5,605 bases of DNA from Planctomycetota bacterium (GTDB lineage: Bacteria; Planctomycetota; Phycisphaerae; Phycisphaerales; SM1A02): NCBI GenBank assembly GCA_009926815.1, contig RFOC01000140.1, positions 1 through 5,605 on the forward strand, written 5' to 3'. Shown piece by piece: positions 1 through 5,483 of the stretch. The position numbers and the translations under genes were made by a program. The stretch's first letter is position 1; every line of letters begins with the position of its first letter. The notes under the pieces were generated by a model, which had not been told where the DNA came from, searched no databases, and saw only the letters and a program-made list of their open reading frames with translations.

Positions 1-66
1 TAGCTCAGTTGGTAGAGCACCGGGTTGTGGTCCCGGGTGTCGCGGGTTCGAGCCCCGTCGGTCGCC
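1..66 (+). tRNA. tRNA-His (anticodon GTG), 5' end cut off by the window
   Basis: The sequence begins at canonical tRNA position 8. The D arm is GCTC/GAGC (3-6 with 15-18). The anticodon stem is CCGGG/CCCGG (20-24 with 32-36), and its loop TTGTGGT places anticodon GTG at 27-29. The T arm is 42-58, with loop TTCGAGC. The 3' acceptor strand CGGTCGC (59-65) is followed by discriminator C at 66. C73 is the hallmark of tRNA-His, where it pairs with the extra G-1, so anticodon and discriminator agree. The missing 5' strand should read G then GCGACCG. CCA is not encoded and must be added after processing. The amidase gene starts only seven bases after the mature 3' end, so the two are probably in one transcript. 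Confidence 0.93.
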
Positions 67-73
67 CTTCAAG

Positions 74-880
74 ATGCGCTGCGTGCTTCTGCAATGCGAG
101 CCCCGCTGGCAGGACCTGCCTGCAAGCCGGGCGGCGCTTGCCACGCAGCTGGACGAGGCCGGCGATCTTCGAGGCGCCCTCGTCGTCACCCCCGAGATGG
201 CCGAGAGTGGCTTCAGCATGCATCCCGAACATGCGTGCGATGGCCGGAGCGCCGACTTCGCCGGGGCTCAGGCCGCCGCTCGCGGCTGCTTCCTGCTGCA
301 CGGTTTCGTGGACCGCCACGAGGGAGGCTTCCGGAACGTGGTCGCGCTCTTCGATCCCTCGGGCCAGGAGCGGCTCCGCTACGCGAAGAACCACCTGTTC
401 TCGCCGGCCGGCGAACCCCGGGCCTATGCGGCAGGCGACTCGATCTCGCTCGCCTCGGTGGGTGGACTTCGCCTGTCCACGTTCATCTGCTACGACCTCC
501 GCTTCCCCGAACTCTGGCGACTCGCCGCCCTCGAGGGCGCGGAACTGCTCACCCTCTCCGCCTGCTGGCCCTCGGTCCGGCAGGCGCACTGGCGCGCGCT
601 GGCGATCGCGCGTGCCATCGAGAACCAGGCCTTCGTCCTCGCATGCAACCGGGTGGGCGAGGAACCCAACGCCCGCTACGCCGGCGGGAGCCTGATCGTG
701 GCCCCGGACGGCGAGGTGCTTGCGGAGGCCGGGCCCGTCCGGGAAGTGCTCTCGGCGGAGGTCGACCCGGACCGGGTCCGGGCATGGCGGGCGAGGTTCC
801 CGGCCCTGCGGGATCTGCGGCGAACGCGATTGGGGCAGGTTTCCGCCGTCTCTTCCGGGGATTCGGCCGGAAATCGTTGA
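74..880 (+). CDS. Carbon-nitrogen hydrolase of the nitrilase superfamily, omega-amidase (YafV/Nit2) type
   Basis: This 268-residue protein is close to the usual single-domain nitrilase-fold length of about 260-280. The Glu-Lys-Cys triad is visible: Glu41 in TPEMAESGF, Lys105 in RYAKNHLFSPAGE and Cys139 in FICYDLRFPE. The later segment HWRALAIARAIENQAFV, then CNRVG, is typical of the YafV/Nit2 branch. Known members hydrolyse alpha-ketoglutaramate or alpha-ketosuccinamate to the 2-oxoacid and ammonia in the cytoplasm, a metabolite-repair step after glutamine transamination. This exact substrate is inferred from family resemblance. ATG 74 is the first start available in the frame, and MRCVLLQC fits the first beta strand. 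There is no Shine-Dalgarno sequence, because only seven bases separate the ATG from tRNA-His; after tRNA 3' processing the message would be nearly leaderless. A generic amidase or deaminated-glutathione amidase (Nit1-like) is the main alternative. Confidence 0.88.
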   Translation: MRCVLLQCEPRWQDLPASRAALATQLDEAGDLRGALVVTPEMAESGFSMHPEHACDGRSADFAGAQAAARGCFLLHGFVDRHEGGFRNVVALFDPSGQERLRYAKNHLFSPAGEPRAYAAGDSISLASVGGLRLSTFICYDLRFPELWRLAALEGAELLTLSACWPSVRQAHWRALAIARAIENQAFVLACNRVGEEPNARYAGGSLIVAPDGEVLAEAGPVREVLSAEVDPDRVRAWRARFPALRDLRRTRLGQVSAVSSGDSAGNR

Positions 881-904
881 CCGGCCGCGCCGCGGGTTTA
901 GACT
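877..904 (+). promoter_or_regulatory. Candidate sigma-70 type promoter for the sigma-like gene
   Basis: TTGACC (877-882) matches the -35 consensus at 5 of 6 bases. A 16-base spacer separates it from TAGACT (899-904), which matches TATAAT at 4 of 6. Transcription would start near 911, about 15 bases before ATG 926. The -35 box overlaps the TGA stop of the amidase gene. The spacer is one base short of the usual 17. This is a pattern match in GC-rich DNA, without experimental proof. Confidence 0.5.
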
Positions 905-925
905 GGCCGCCATCGGACGCTCGTG

Positions 926-1516
926 ATGCACTCGCTGATCAAGCCTGGAGACGTGGTGGCCCGAGGCTCCGTTCCACTGGAACCGGATGTCGAGGCCGTG
1001 CTGCGCCGCGCCTGCTTCACCACCGCGGCCGCGAGCCTGCTGGACTTCCGCGTGCAACCGGACGAGGTGATCGCGCACCTCACGGCGGCCGGGCTGTCGG
1101 TGGCCAACCGCCCCGAGCGCGCGCTGCAGAACCTGGACGGCGTGGTGCATGTGGTCGCGTGCATCCGCGGCGATGCACGCGCCTGGGCGGAACTGGTGAA
1201 CCGTCATGGCTGGTGCCTCGACCGGGCCGCCATGGACCGTCATGGCCCCGAGGGCGGACTCGCGGCCCGTCGATTCTGGAACGAGGTCCGGCTCGGCACG
1301 CTCGGCGCCCCGGATGACCGTGTCCGCGACGACGGCTGGCCCTATCCCCGCCTGCAGTGGTACGCCGGACTGCGTCCGCTGCGGCACTGGCTTGCTGACC
1401 GCCTCTTCGGCGGCATCGAGGCCCGCATCGAGAGTTCGCACCGCGAGCGGCTTGACAGCCTGCAGGCCCCGCATAGCCTTGTCGATTCCGCGGCATCGGC
1501 CGCGACGGCAACTTAG
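926..1516 (+). CDS. Sigma-70 region 2-like protein without region 4; stop codon lies inside tRNA-Phe
   Basis: This is a 196-residue soluble protein with a normal high-GC coding pattern. Residues 1-65 are not recognised. Residues 70-165 resemble region 2 of sigma-70 family proteins: VVHVVACIRGDARAWAELVNRHG (about 73-95), then RRFWNEVRLGTLG (115-127), then PRLQWYAGLRPLRHWLADRL (141-160). The last part matches the YxGRGPLRxWL-type pattern of ECF-like factors. The protein ends about 30 residues later with a low-complexity Ala/Ser/Thr tail, so the -35-recognising region 4 is absent. It may be a degenerate sigma factor, a regulator that only binds core polymerase, or a truncated relic. I infer this from motif memory, without an alignment. 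The stop TAG equals tRNA-Phe nucleotides 8-10, giving a 10-base overlap. ATG 926 is preferred over adjacent GTG 923 because GGA at 915-917 is better spaced for it. A promoter candidate lies directly upstream. Confidence 0.6.
   Translation: MHSLIKPGDVVARGSVPLEPDVEAVLRRACFTTAAASLLDFRVQPDEVIAHLTAAGLSVANRPERALQNLDGVVHVVACIRGDARAWAELVNRHGWCLDRAAMDRHGPEGGLAARRFWNEVRLGTLGAPDDRVRDDGWPYPRLQWYAGLRPLRHWLADRLFGGIEARIESSHRERLDSLQAPHSLVDSAASAATAT
1452..1479 (+). promoter_or_regulatory. Candidate promoter for tRNA-Phe, inside the upstream coding region
   Basis: A perfect TTGACA (1452-1457) is followed after 16 bases by TAGCCT (1474-1479). This second box fits the minimal TAnnnT -10 pattern. Transcription would start near 1486, leaving a 5' leader of about 21 bases before the mature tRNA at 1507, a plausible RNase P substrate. 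The promoter lies wholly in the 3' coding sequence of the sigma-like gene. Its spacer length equals that of the candidate at 877-904. Confidence 0.5.
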
Positions 1517-1579
1517 CTCAGTTGGTAGAGCACCGCATTGAAAATGCGGGTGTCCCCGGTTCAAGTCCGGGAGTTGCCA
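1507..1579 (+). tRNA. tRNA-Phe (anticodon GAA)
   Basis: The full 73-base cloverleaf is present. Acceptor GGCAACT (1507-1513) pairs perfectly with AGTTGCC (1572-1578), and the discriminator is A at 1579. The D stem is GCTC/GAGC (1516-1519 with 1528-1531). The anticodon stem is CCGCA/TGCGG, and the loop TTGAAAA (1538-1544) places GAA at 1540-1542. The T stem CCCGG/CCGGG encloses TTCAAGT. GAA together with A73 identifies tRNA-Phe. CCA is not encoded. Its first ten bases are also the last codons and stop of the upstream gene. It shares a 22-base identical block with tRNA-His, running from position 8 into the anticodon stem, which is normal for tRNAs of similar D arms. Confidence 0.97.
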
Positions 1580-1585
1580 TTCCCG

Positions 1586-1602
1586 CCGGCGCCCGCCGCC
1601 GG
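1586..1602. terminator. Possible bidirectional hairpin between convergent tRNA-Phe and the small minus-strand gene
   Basis: CCGGCG (1586-1591) and CGCCGG (1597-1602) form a 6-bp GC-only stem around a 5-base loop. It sits in the 29-base gap between the end of tRNA-Phe and the convergent gene's stop, where a terminator is expected. No T-tract follows on either strand, so it is not a textbook intrinsic terminator, and GC-rich DNA forms such stems by chance. Confidence 0.25.
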
Positions 1603-1608
1603 ACTCGC

Positions 1609-1899
1609 TCAGTCGCCATTGTCACCCGGGTGGAAATGCCCGGCGTCGGCGCGGCCCGGCCGGATGCCCTCGTGCCCACCACCCTCGAAGGGAAATCGCT
1701 CGCGGAGAGCCTCCTCCAGCGCGCGTTCGCTCACCAGTCGCACGCGTGGCTCAAGCCCCAGCACCCGCTCGATGAAGCGCATGGCCCGGCCCGCGTGCGC
1801 GGCGGTGCTCAGCACCTCCAGTTCGCGCCCGTGACGCCGCAGGGGCACCACGCCGAACTGCCACGCCTCCCGCCTTCCGATCGCTCGCGAATGCTTCAT
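1609..1899 (-). CDS. Small stand-alone protein resembling the N-terminal domain of GspE/MshE-type secretion ATPases
   Basis: This 96-residue protein has no signal peptide or membrane segment. Residues 13-69 (AWQFGVVPLRRHG, then RELEVLSTAAHAGRAMRF, then LGLEPRVRLVSERALEEALRERF) follow the pattern of the GspE/MshE N-terminal domain. In that pattern a conserved 'vPLrr.g..L.va' strand is followed by a helix, a 'tG..v..v.a' strand, and a C-terminal helix ending in a Tyr/Phe. In full-length proteins this domain precedes a P-loop ATPase, and some versions bind cyclic di-GMP. Here there is no ATPase part, and the N-terminal RLGxxL-type nucleotide-binding repeat is not evident, so ligand binding should not be assumed. 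The tail after residue 70 is rich in Gly, Pro and His and probably disordered. ATG 1899 is supported by a strong GGAGGAGG Shine-Dalgarno about five bases upstream. It is divergent from the nuclease-like gene. The function is unknown and the domain call is moderate. Confidence 0.6.
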   Translation of the reverse strand: MKHSRAIGRREAWQFGVVPLRRHGRELEVLSTAAHAGRAMRFIERVLGLEPRVRLVSERALEEALRERFPFEGGGHEGIRPGRADAGHFHPGDNGD

Positions 1900-2012
1900 G
1901 CGTCCTCCTCCGGGTCCCTCATCGGCCCATCACGGCCGCGGCCGAAGTCCCGGACCGGCACCCGTGCACCCCGTGTTCCGTCTGTGCAGGCGCCGGGCCC
2001 GGAGACGACCGC
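1900..2012. promoter_or_regulatory. Divergent intergenic region with palindromes
   Basis: These 113 bases must hold the promoters for the small minus-strand gene and the plus-strand nuclease-like gene, unless those lie within coding sequence. I find no convincing -10/-35 pair on either strand. The stretch has essentially no TA dinucleotide. It contains a perfect 12-bp palindrome, CGGCCGCGGCCG (1933-1944), midway between the genes, and a 10-bp palindrome, CCGGGCCCGG (1993-2002), which runs into the Shine-Dalgarno of the plus gene (GGAG at 2001-2004). The half-related pentamer GTGCA recurs at 1964-1968 and 1984-1988. Any of these could be operators, but GC-rich palindromes are common by chance. 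Confidence 0.3.
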
Positions 2013-2948
2013 ATGAACGCGGCCGCCGTGCCGGCCCTGGTTCAGGAACTGCGGCGAACCGCCGTCCGCGGCGTCGACCGGACGACCCGCACCACCCTCC
2101 AGCGGCTCGAGCATCGCCTCGACCGGGCCACCGCGGATCGCCTGCCGGCCGTGGCGGCCGAGGTGCTCGTGGCGCTGCGGGTCATCCGCGCGGGCTGCTC
2201 GGTGGAGGCCGAGACCCCCACCCCCACCGGCCGCACCTGCGACTTCCGCCTGGAGCGTCAGGGCCAGCGACTCTTCGTGCACGTGAAGCGGCTGCAGCTG
2301 GAGCCCTTCGATCCGCCCTCCATCCCCGCCCCGCTGCGGTCGCGGCTCCGCGTCGCCCGGGGCGTGCGGGCCGTGCTGCGATGGGACGCGCGTCTGGACC
2401 GCGGTTCGCTGCAGCGCCTCGGCGGCGCGGTGGCGGGCTTCCTGCGACAGGGCGCCATCGGCGAATCGCTGGTGGTGAAGGGCCCGGGCGAGCGCGAACT
2501 GGGCGGCGTTCGCCTGGATCGCCCCACCGACCGGCTCGAACTTCGCGTGGAGCGTCCGGATCGCACCGCGGCGCTCGAGCGCCTCGACAGGCTGCTCGAC
2601 CGCGCCGCGCAGCAGGCCATGCCCGGGCAGCCCAACGCGATCGTGGTGGTCGGCTCGTGCGCGGCCGATGCCGACCTGCTCGACCAGTGCCTCCTGGGCT
2701 CCTTCGTGGCCCGGTGGGACCGCTTGCCCCGCCGCGGCGAGCGTCAGGCCTTCGGACGCGATGACACCGGACTGTGGTCCGGTCGCGCTGCGCGTGATCT
2801 CACGCTGGCGTGCTGGGTCGAGATGCAGGAGGCACGCGCCGTGCCGCGGCTCTCCGCGGGACAACTCTGGCTTCGCGGCGAACCGGCGCCCAGCCCGGCC
2901 AGCGCCGCCCTGGCCCGCGCTTCGCTGCTGCGGTCACGCGCGGGCTAG
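2013..2948 (+). CDS. Hypothetical protein with a PD-(D/E)XK nuclease-like core in which Glu is replaced by His
   Basis: This 311-residue soluble, Arg-rich protein has no signal peptide. ATG 2013 has GGAG eight bases upstream. Residues 29-60 form helices with Glu50. Then come Asp77 in RTCDFRLERQGQ and His90-Val-Lys92 in RLFVHVKRLQ. The spacing helix-Glu, Asp, beta strand, x-x-Lys is that of the PD-(D/E)XK nuclease fold, as in restriction-like and repair nucleases, but the expected (D/E)xK reads HxK. Residues 99-150 hold a basic helical part starting PPSIPAPLRSRL. A hydrophobic strand NAIVVVGS near residue 210 is followed by an acidic helix and a FVARWDR segment. The fold call is motif-based inference. 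The protein could be a metal-dependent nuclease with a shifted acid, a DNA-binding but inactive relative, or something unrelated. There are no adjacent methyltransferase, helicase or toxin-antitoxin partners. Its 3' end overlaps the convergent membrane-protein gene by 15 bases. Confidence 0.75.
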   Translation: MNAAAVPALVQELRRTAVRGVDRTTRTTLQRLEHRLDRATADRLPAVAAEVLVALRVIRAGCSVEAETPTPTGRTCDFRLERQGQRLFVHVKRLQLEPFDPPSIPAPLRSRLRVARGVRAVLRWDARLDRGSLQRLGGAVAGFLRQGAIGESLVVKGPGERELGGVRLDRPTDRLELRVERPDRTAALERLDRLLDRAAQQAMPGQPNAIVVVGSCAADADLLDQCLLGSFVARWDRLPRRGERQAFGRDDTGLWSGRAARDLTLACWVEMQEARAVPRLSAGQLWLRGEPAPSPASAALARASLLRSRAG

Positions 2949-3959
2949 GAGCCCGTCCGTGCGAGGCGGCTGGCCCCGGATCAGCAGGTGGTACGTCGCG
3001 CCGTGCGCACAGGCCAGCAGCGGCCAACCGATCAGCAGGAATCCCACGCCCAGCAGCAGGAAGGTGAGCGAGGCCAGCAGGCCCGTGACCAGATAGAAGA
3101 GGAAGATCGATCCTTCGGACCCCCGCACGGCCGCGGCGGACATCCGGAAGGCCTCGAACACCTTCACCGAGCGGTACACGGGATCGCAGACGATCGAGAT
3201 GGCGAAGGCGTAGCGGATGATCCATCGGATCGCGAAGAACGCCAGCAGCAGGCTCAGGACCACGCCACCCGCGATCAGCAGCACCACCGCGACGCCGGAG
3301 GGAAACGCCCCGGACCCGGGCCTCGACGAGGATCCCGCGAACAGCATCAACGGAACCGCGATGATGGGCAGCATGACGAGCGCGTACCCAAGCGCGACAA
3401 CGGCGCCGAAGAGCATCGATGCTCCCAGGACGCCGAAGTATCGCCGGTACGCCACGAGCATGTCCCCCACCCGCAGGTCGCCGCGGATGGCGGACGCTCC
3501 AATGACCGCGATCGAGGCCTGCAACGGCACATCGACCAGCAGGCGCGACGCCAGCGCGATCAGTCCCTGCCCCGCCTGCAGCGCCAGCATCGCCTCGTCC
3601 GTGGTCTCCTCCTTCAGGATCACCGCCATCACGCTCATCGCCAGGTGCGGCAGGAGAGCGACCAGCCAGAGGAGCCCGATCAGCACCAGCGTGCCCCAGC
3701 ACGGACCCCGCCAGGCCTTCAACAACTCGAAGCCTCGGGCGAAGGACCAGGATTGCACGGGCCTGGCGAAGGCCGCCTGCGCCGCCACCAGAGGTCGCAG
3801 CGCCTCGTCGGCGTCCGCCCAACTCCATCCCTGGGCGCCCACCCGGCACACCTGCGTCTCCGCCCGGAGACCGCCCTCCGCCGCGCGAGCCTGCATGGCG
3901 GCCAGGTCAAACGGACCCTCGGCCACCCCATCCTTGAGCACGTACCAGTTCTCGTTCAT
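2934..3959 (-). CDS. GYF_2 (DUF4339) domain-containing multi-pass membrane protein
   Basis: This is a 341-residue protein. Residues 4-57 form a GYF_2/DUF4339 domain: WYVLKDGVAEGPFDLAAMQ, then GGLRAETQVCR, and a tryptophan pair in GWSWADADEALRPL. This small fold usually binds proline-rich or other peptides at the cytoplasmic face. The rest is membrane: helices at about 88-114, 131-158, 176-207, 223-248 and a long hydrophobic run at 284-326 that is probably two helices. The segment SVKVFEAFRMSAAAVRG, then the final LLLGVGFLLIGWPLL and AHGATYHLL, resembles bacterial DUF975/YciC-like integral membrane proteins. The biochemical role is unknown; a membrane-integrity or scaffold role is only a guess. 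ATG 3959 starts right at the GYF domain and has GGGGA upstream. It follows hflX on the same strand after 97 bases, so it may be read through from hflX or use its own promoter. The 3' end is convergent with the nuclease-like gene. Confidence 0.85.
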   Translation of the reverse strand: MNENWYVLKDGVAEGPFDLAAMQARAAEGGLRAETQVCRVGAQGWSWADADEALRPLVAAQAAFARPVQSWSFARGFELLKAWRGPCWGTLVLIGLLWLVALLPHLAMSVMAVILKEETTDEAMLALQAGQGLIALASRLLVDVPLQASIAVIGASAIRGDLRVGDMLVAYRRYFGVLGASMLFGAVVALGYALVMLPIIAVPLMLFAGSSSRPGSGAFPSGVAVVLLIAGGVVLSLLLAFFAIRWIIRYAFAISIVCDPVYRSVKVFEAFRMSAAAVRGSEGSIFLFYLVTGLLASLTFLLLGVGFLLIGWPLLACAHGATYHLLIRGQPPRTDGLLARA

Positions 3960-4005
3960 GAGGTCCCCACGATGAAGAGTGTTGATCCAGCGACCGGACC
4001 CATGA

Positions 4006-4011
4006 ATGCTA
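4006..4011 (-). promoter_or_regulatory. Weak -10 candidate upstream of the GYF membrane protein
   Basis: Read on the minus strand, TAGCAT (4 of 6 to TATAAT) is the most AT-rich spot in the gap between hflX and the GYF gene. It would give a leader of about 40 bases to ATG 3959. No recognisable -35 lies 16-18 bases upstream. I see no intrinsic terminator for hflX in this gap, so co-transcription is equally possible. Confidence 0.22.
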
Positions 4012-4058
4012 ACGCCGGGCGGGCCGGTCTGGTCGGGTCCCCCGCGAAGCCGACGCGC

Positions 4059-5474
4059 TCACCACTCCCCCACCAGCCGCTCGTGCGGCGGTCGGCCGCG
4101 GTCGGCACGCTCGGCCGGCGGATCCCACCGTGACCGGACGAAATCGTTCGCGGGCAGGCCCTCGATCTCGATCCTCGCGCCGCGAGCCAGCAGCTGGTCC
4201 ACCTGGCGCCGGCCGATGCGGACCGTGAGCGTCACGTGTCCCTCGCCGTAGTCGCGGGCCTCGACCGGACACCGCTTCTCCAGGAAATCCACCGTGCGCG
4301 CGTCCCGCAGCGGCACCGTGAGCCGCAGCGAACGCACCTCGCCCTTCATGCGCTCCAGCACGGTGGTGGCCAGCGCCTCCAGTCCCTCGCCCGTGTGGGC
4401 GCTCACGGGCAGCGCGGCCGGATGCCGCTCCCGCCACCCGTCCAGCGAGAGCGCCACCTTCGAGGTACCCCGCCCCTCGCGAAGGCGATCGACCTTGTTG
4501 AGCACCAGCAGCCGGGCCGGCTCGGTCGCGCCGATCGCGTCGAGCGTGTGCTGCACCACCTCCAGGTGACGCTCCGCGGCCGGATCCGCGGCATCCAGCA
4601 CCACCAGCAGCAGGTGCGCGTGCACCGCGTCCTCCAGCGTGCTGCGGAAGCTGGCCACCAGGTGGTGCGGCAGGTCGCGGATGAAGCCCACCGTGTCGCT
4701 GAGCATGCACGCGTTGCCGCCGCCCAGGTTCCACTGCTCCACGCGCGTGCCCAGCGTGGCGAAGAGCTGGTCGTTGGCGAACGCGCCGCCGCGCGTCAGC
4801 GCGTTGAACAGGCTGCTCTTGCCGGCGTTGGTGTACCCCACCAGCCCCACGGTGAAGTGCTCGCCCCGACGGGACTGCACCTCGCGCTGCTTGCGGCCGG
4901 CGATCTCGTCCAGTTCGCCCCGAAGTCGGTCCAGTCGCGCCTTCACCAGCCGACGGTCGATCTCCAGCTGCTGCTCGCCCGGACCACGCGTGCCCACGCC
5001 CACCGGCGCGCCACCCGTGACCTGCCCCAGGTGGGCCCACATCGCCCGCAGCCGGGGTGCCGTGTACTGCAGCTGGGCGATCTCCACCTGCAGCTGCGCC
5101 TGTCGGGTGGTGGCCCGGTGCGCGAAGATGTCCAGGATGAGCTCGCTGCGGTCGAGCACCTTGCATCGGATCGCCTCCTCCAGTCCCTGCACCTGGCTGG
5201 GAGAGAGGTCGTTGTCGAACACCACCACGCGGGCCTCGAGGGCCTGCACCATGGCGGCCAGTTCCTCCACCTTGCCCTTGCCCAGGTAGGTGGCCCCTCG
5301 CGGGATCCTGAGGTTCTGGGTCATCTCCCCCACCACCTGCACCCCCGCCGTGTCGGCCAGGGCACGCAGTTCCCCCATGGGATCGGCCTCGTCCAGCTCG
5401 GTGCTGGGCAGCCGAACCTGCACGAGGATCGTGCGCTCCGAGAGGATGCGCGACTCCGAGAGGCCCGTCTCCAT
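4059..5474 (-). CDS. hflX: GTPase HflX (ribosome-associated, 50S-binding)
   Basis: This is a 471-residue protein. The HflX-specific N-terminal domain (about 15-125) contains IPRGATYLGKGKVEEL and VVVFDNDLSPSQVQGLE, then LDRSELILDIFAHRA. A coiled-coil linker (about 125-205) carries the Gly-rich loop GGAPVGVGTRGPGEQQLEIDRR. The G domain shows G1 GYTNAGKSS (213-221), a switch region FATLGT (238-243), G3 DTVGF (260-264), G4 NKVD (326-329) and G5 SAHTG (358-362). A small C-terminal domain (about 375-445) completes the protein. HflX binds the 50S subunit in the cytoplasm and splits stalled or hibernating ribosomes, especially after heat or antibiotic stress. Two positions differ from the common consensus: GETQ is GEQQ, and Asp in FATLD is Gly. 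Neither abolishes the GTP-binding motifs. ATG 5474 is the only start before an in-frame TAG. It is divergent from tsaD across 25 bases and has no clear Shine-Dalgarno. Confidence 0.97.
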   Translation of the reverse strand: METGLSESRILSERTILVQVRLPSTELDEADPMGELRALADTAGVQVVGEMTQNLRIPRGATYLGKGKVEELAAMVQALEARVVVFDNDLSPSQVQGLEEAIRCKVLDRSELILDIFAHRATTRQAQLQVEIAQLQYTAPRLRAMWAHLGQVTGGAPVGVGTRGPGEQQLEIDRRLVKARLDRLRGELDEIAGRKQREVQSRRGEHFTVGLVGYTNAGKSSLFNALTRGGAFANDQLFATLGTRVEQWNLGGGNACMLSDTVGFIRDLPHHLVASFRSTLEDAVHAHLLLVVLDAADPAAERHLEVVQHTLDAIGATEPARLLVLNKVDRLREGRGTSKVALSLDGWRERHPAALPVSAHTGEGLEALATTVLERMKGEVRSLRLTVPLRDARTVDFLEKRCPVEARDYGEGHVTLTVRIGRRQVDQLLARGARIEIEGLPANDFVRSRWDPPAERADRGRPPHERLVGEW

Positions 5475-5483
5475 GGGACCGCC

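Noticed and set aside
25..1317. 430-codon plus-strand open frame
   Set aside because: It starts inside tRNA-His and overlaps the amidase in another frame. Its composition is an Arg/Pro/Gly-rich shadow.
5..1564. 519-codon open frame on the minus strand across the amidase and sigma-like genes
   Set aside because: It runs through both tRNAs and opposite two better supported plus-strand genes. Its protein has no recognisable domain and is Arg/Gly/His-rich, as expected of an antisense frame in GC-rich DNA.
1507..1579. tRNA-Phe as an integration (attachment) site of a mobile element
   Set aside because: No integrase and no repeated tRNA 3' end are found in the window. The only repeat is the D-arm block shared with tRNA-His.
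1522..2016. 164-codon plus-strand open frame downstream of tRNA-Phe
   Set aside because: It begins within the tRNA and lies opposite the small GspE-N-like gene, which has a strong ribosome-binding site.
1896..2864. 322-codon minus-strand open frame opposite the nuclease-like gene
   Set aside because: It is an antisense shadow. The plus-strand gene has the Shine-Dalgarno, the folded-domain pattern and normal codon use.
2013..2948. Nuclease-like gene as part of a restriction or other defence system
   Set aside because: No methyltransferase, helicase, ATPase or toxin-antitoxin partner lies nearby. The neighbours are housekeeping or unknown genes.
2988..4133. 381-codon plus-strand open frame opposite the GYF membrane protein
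   Set aside because: Its translation is a Gln/Arg/Asp/His-rich low-complexity string, the antisense image of hydrophobic membrane helices.
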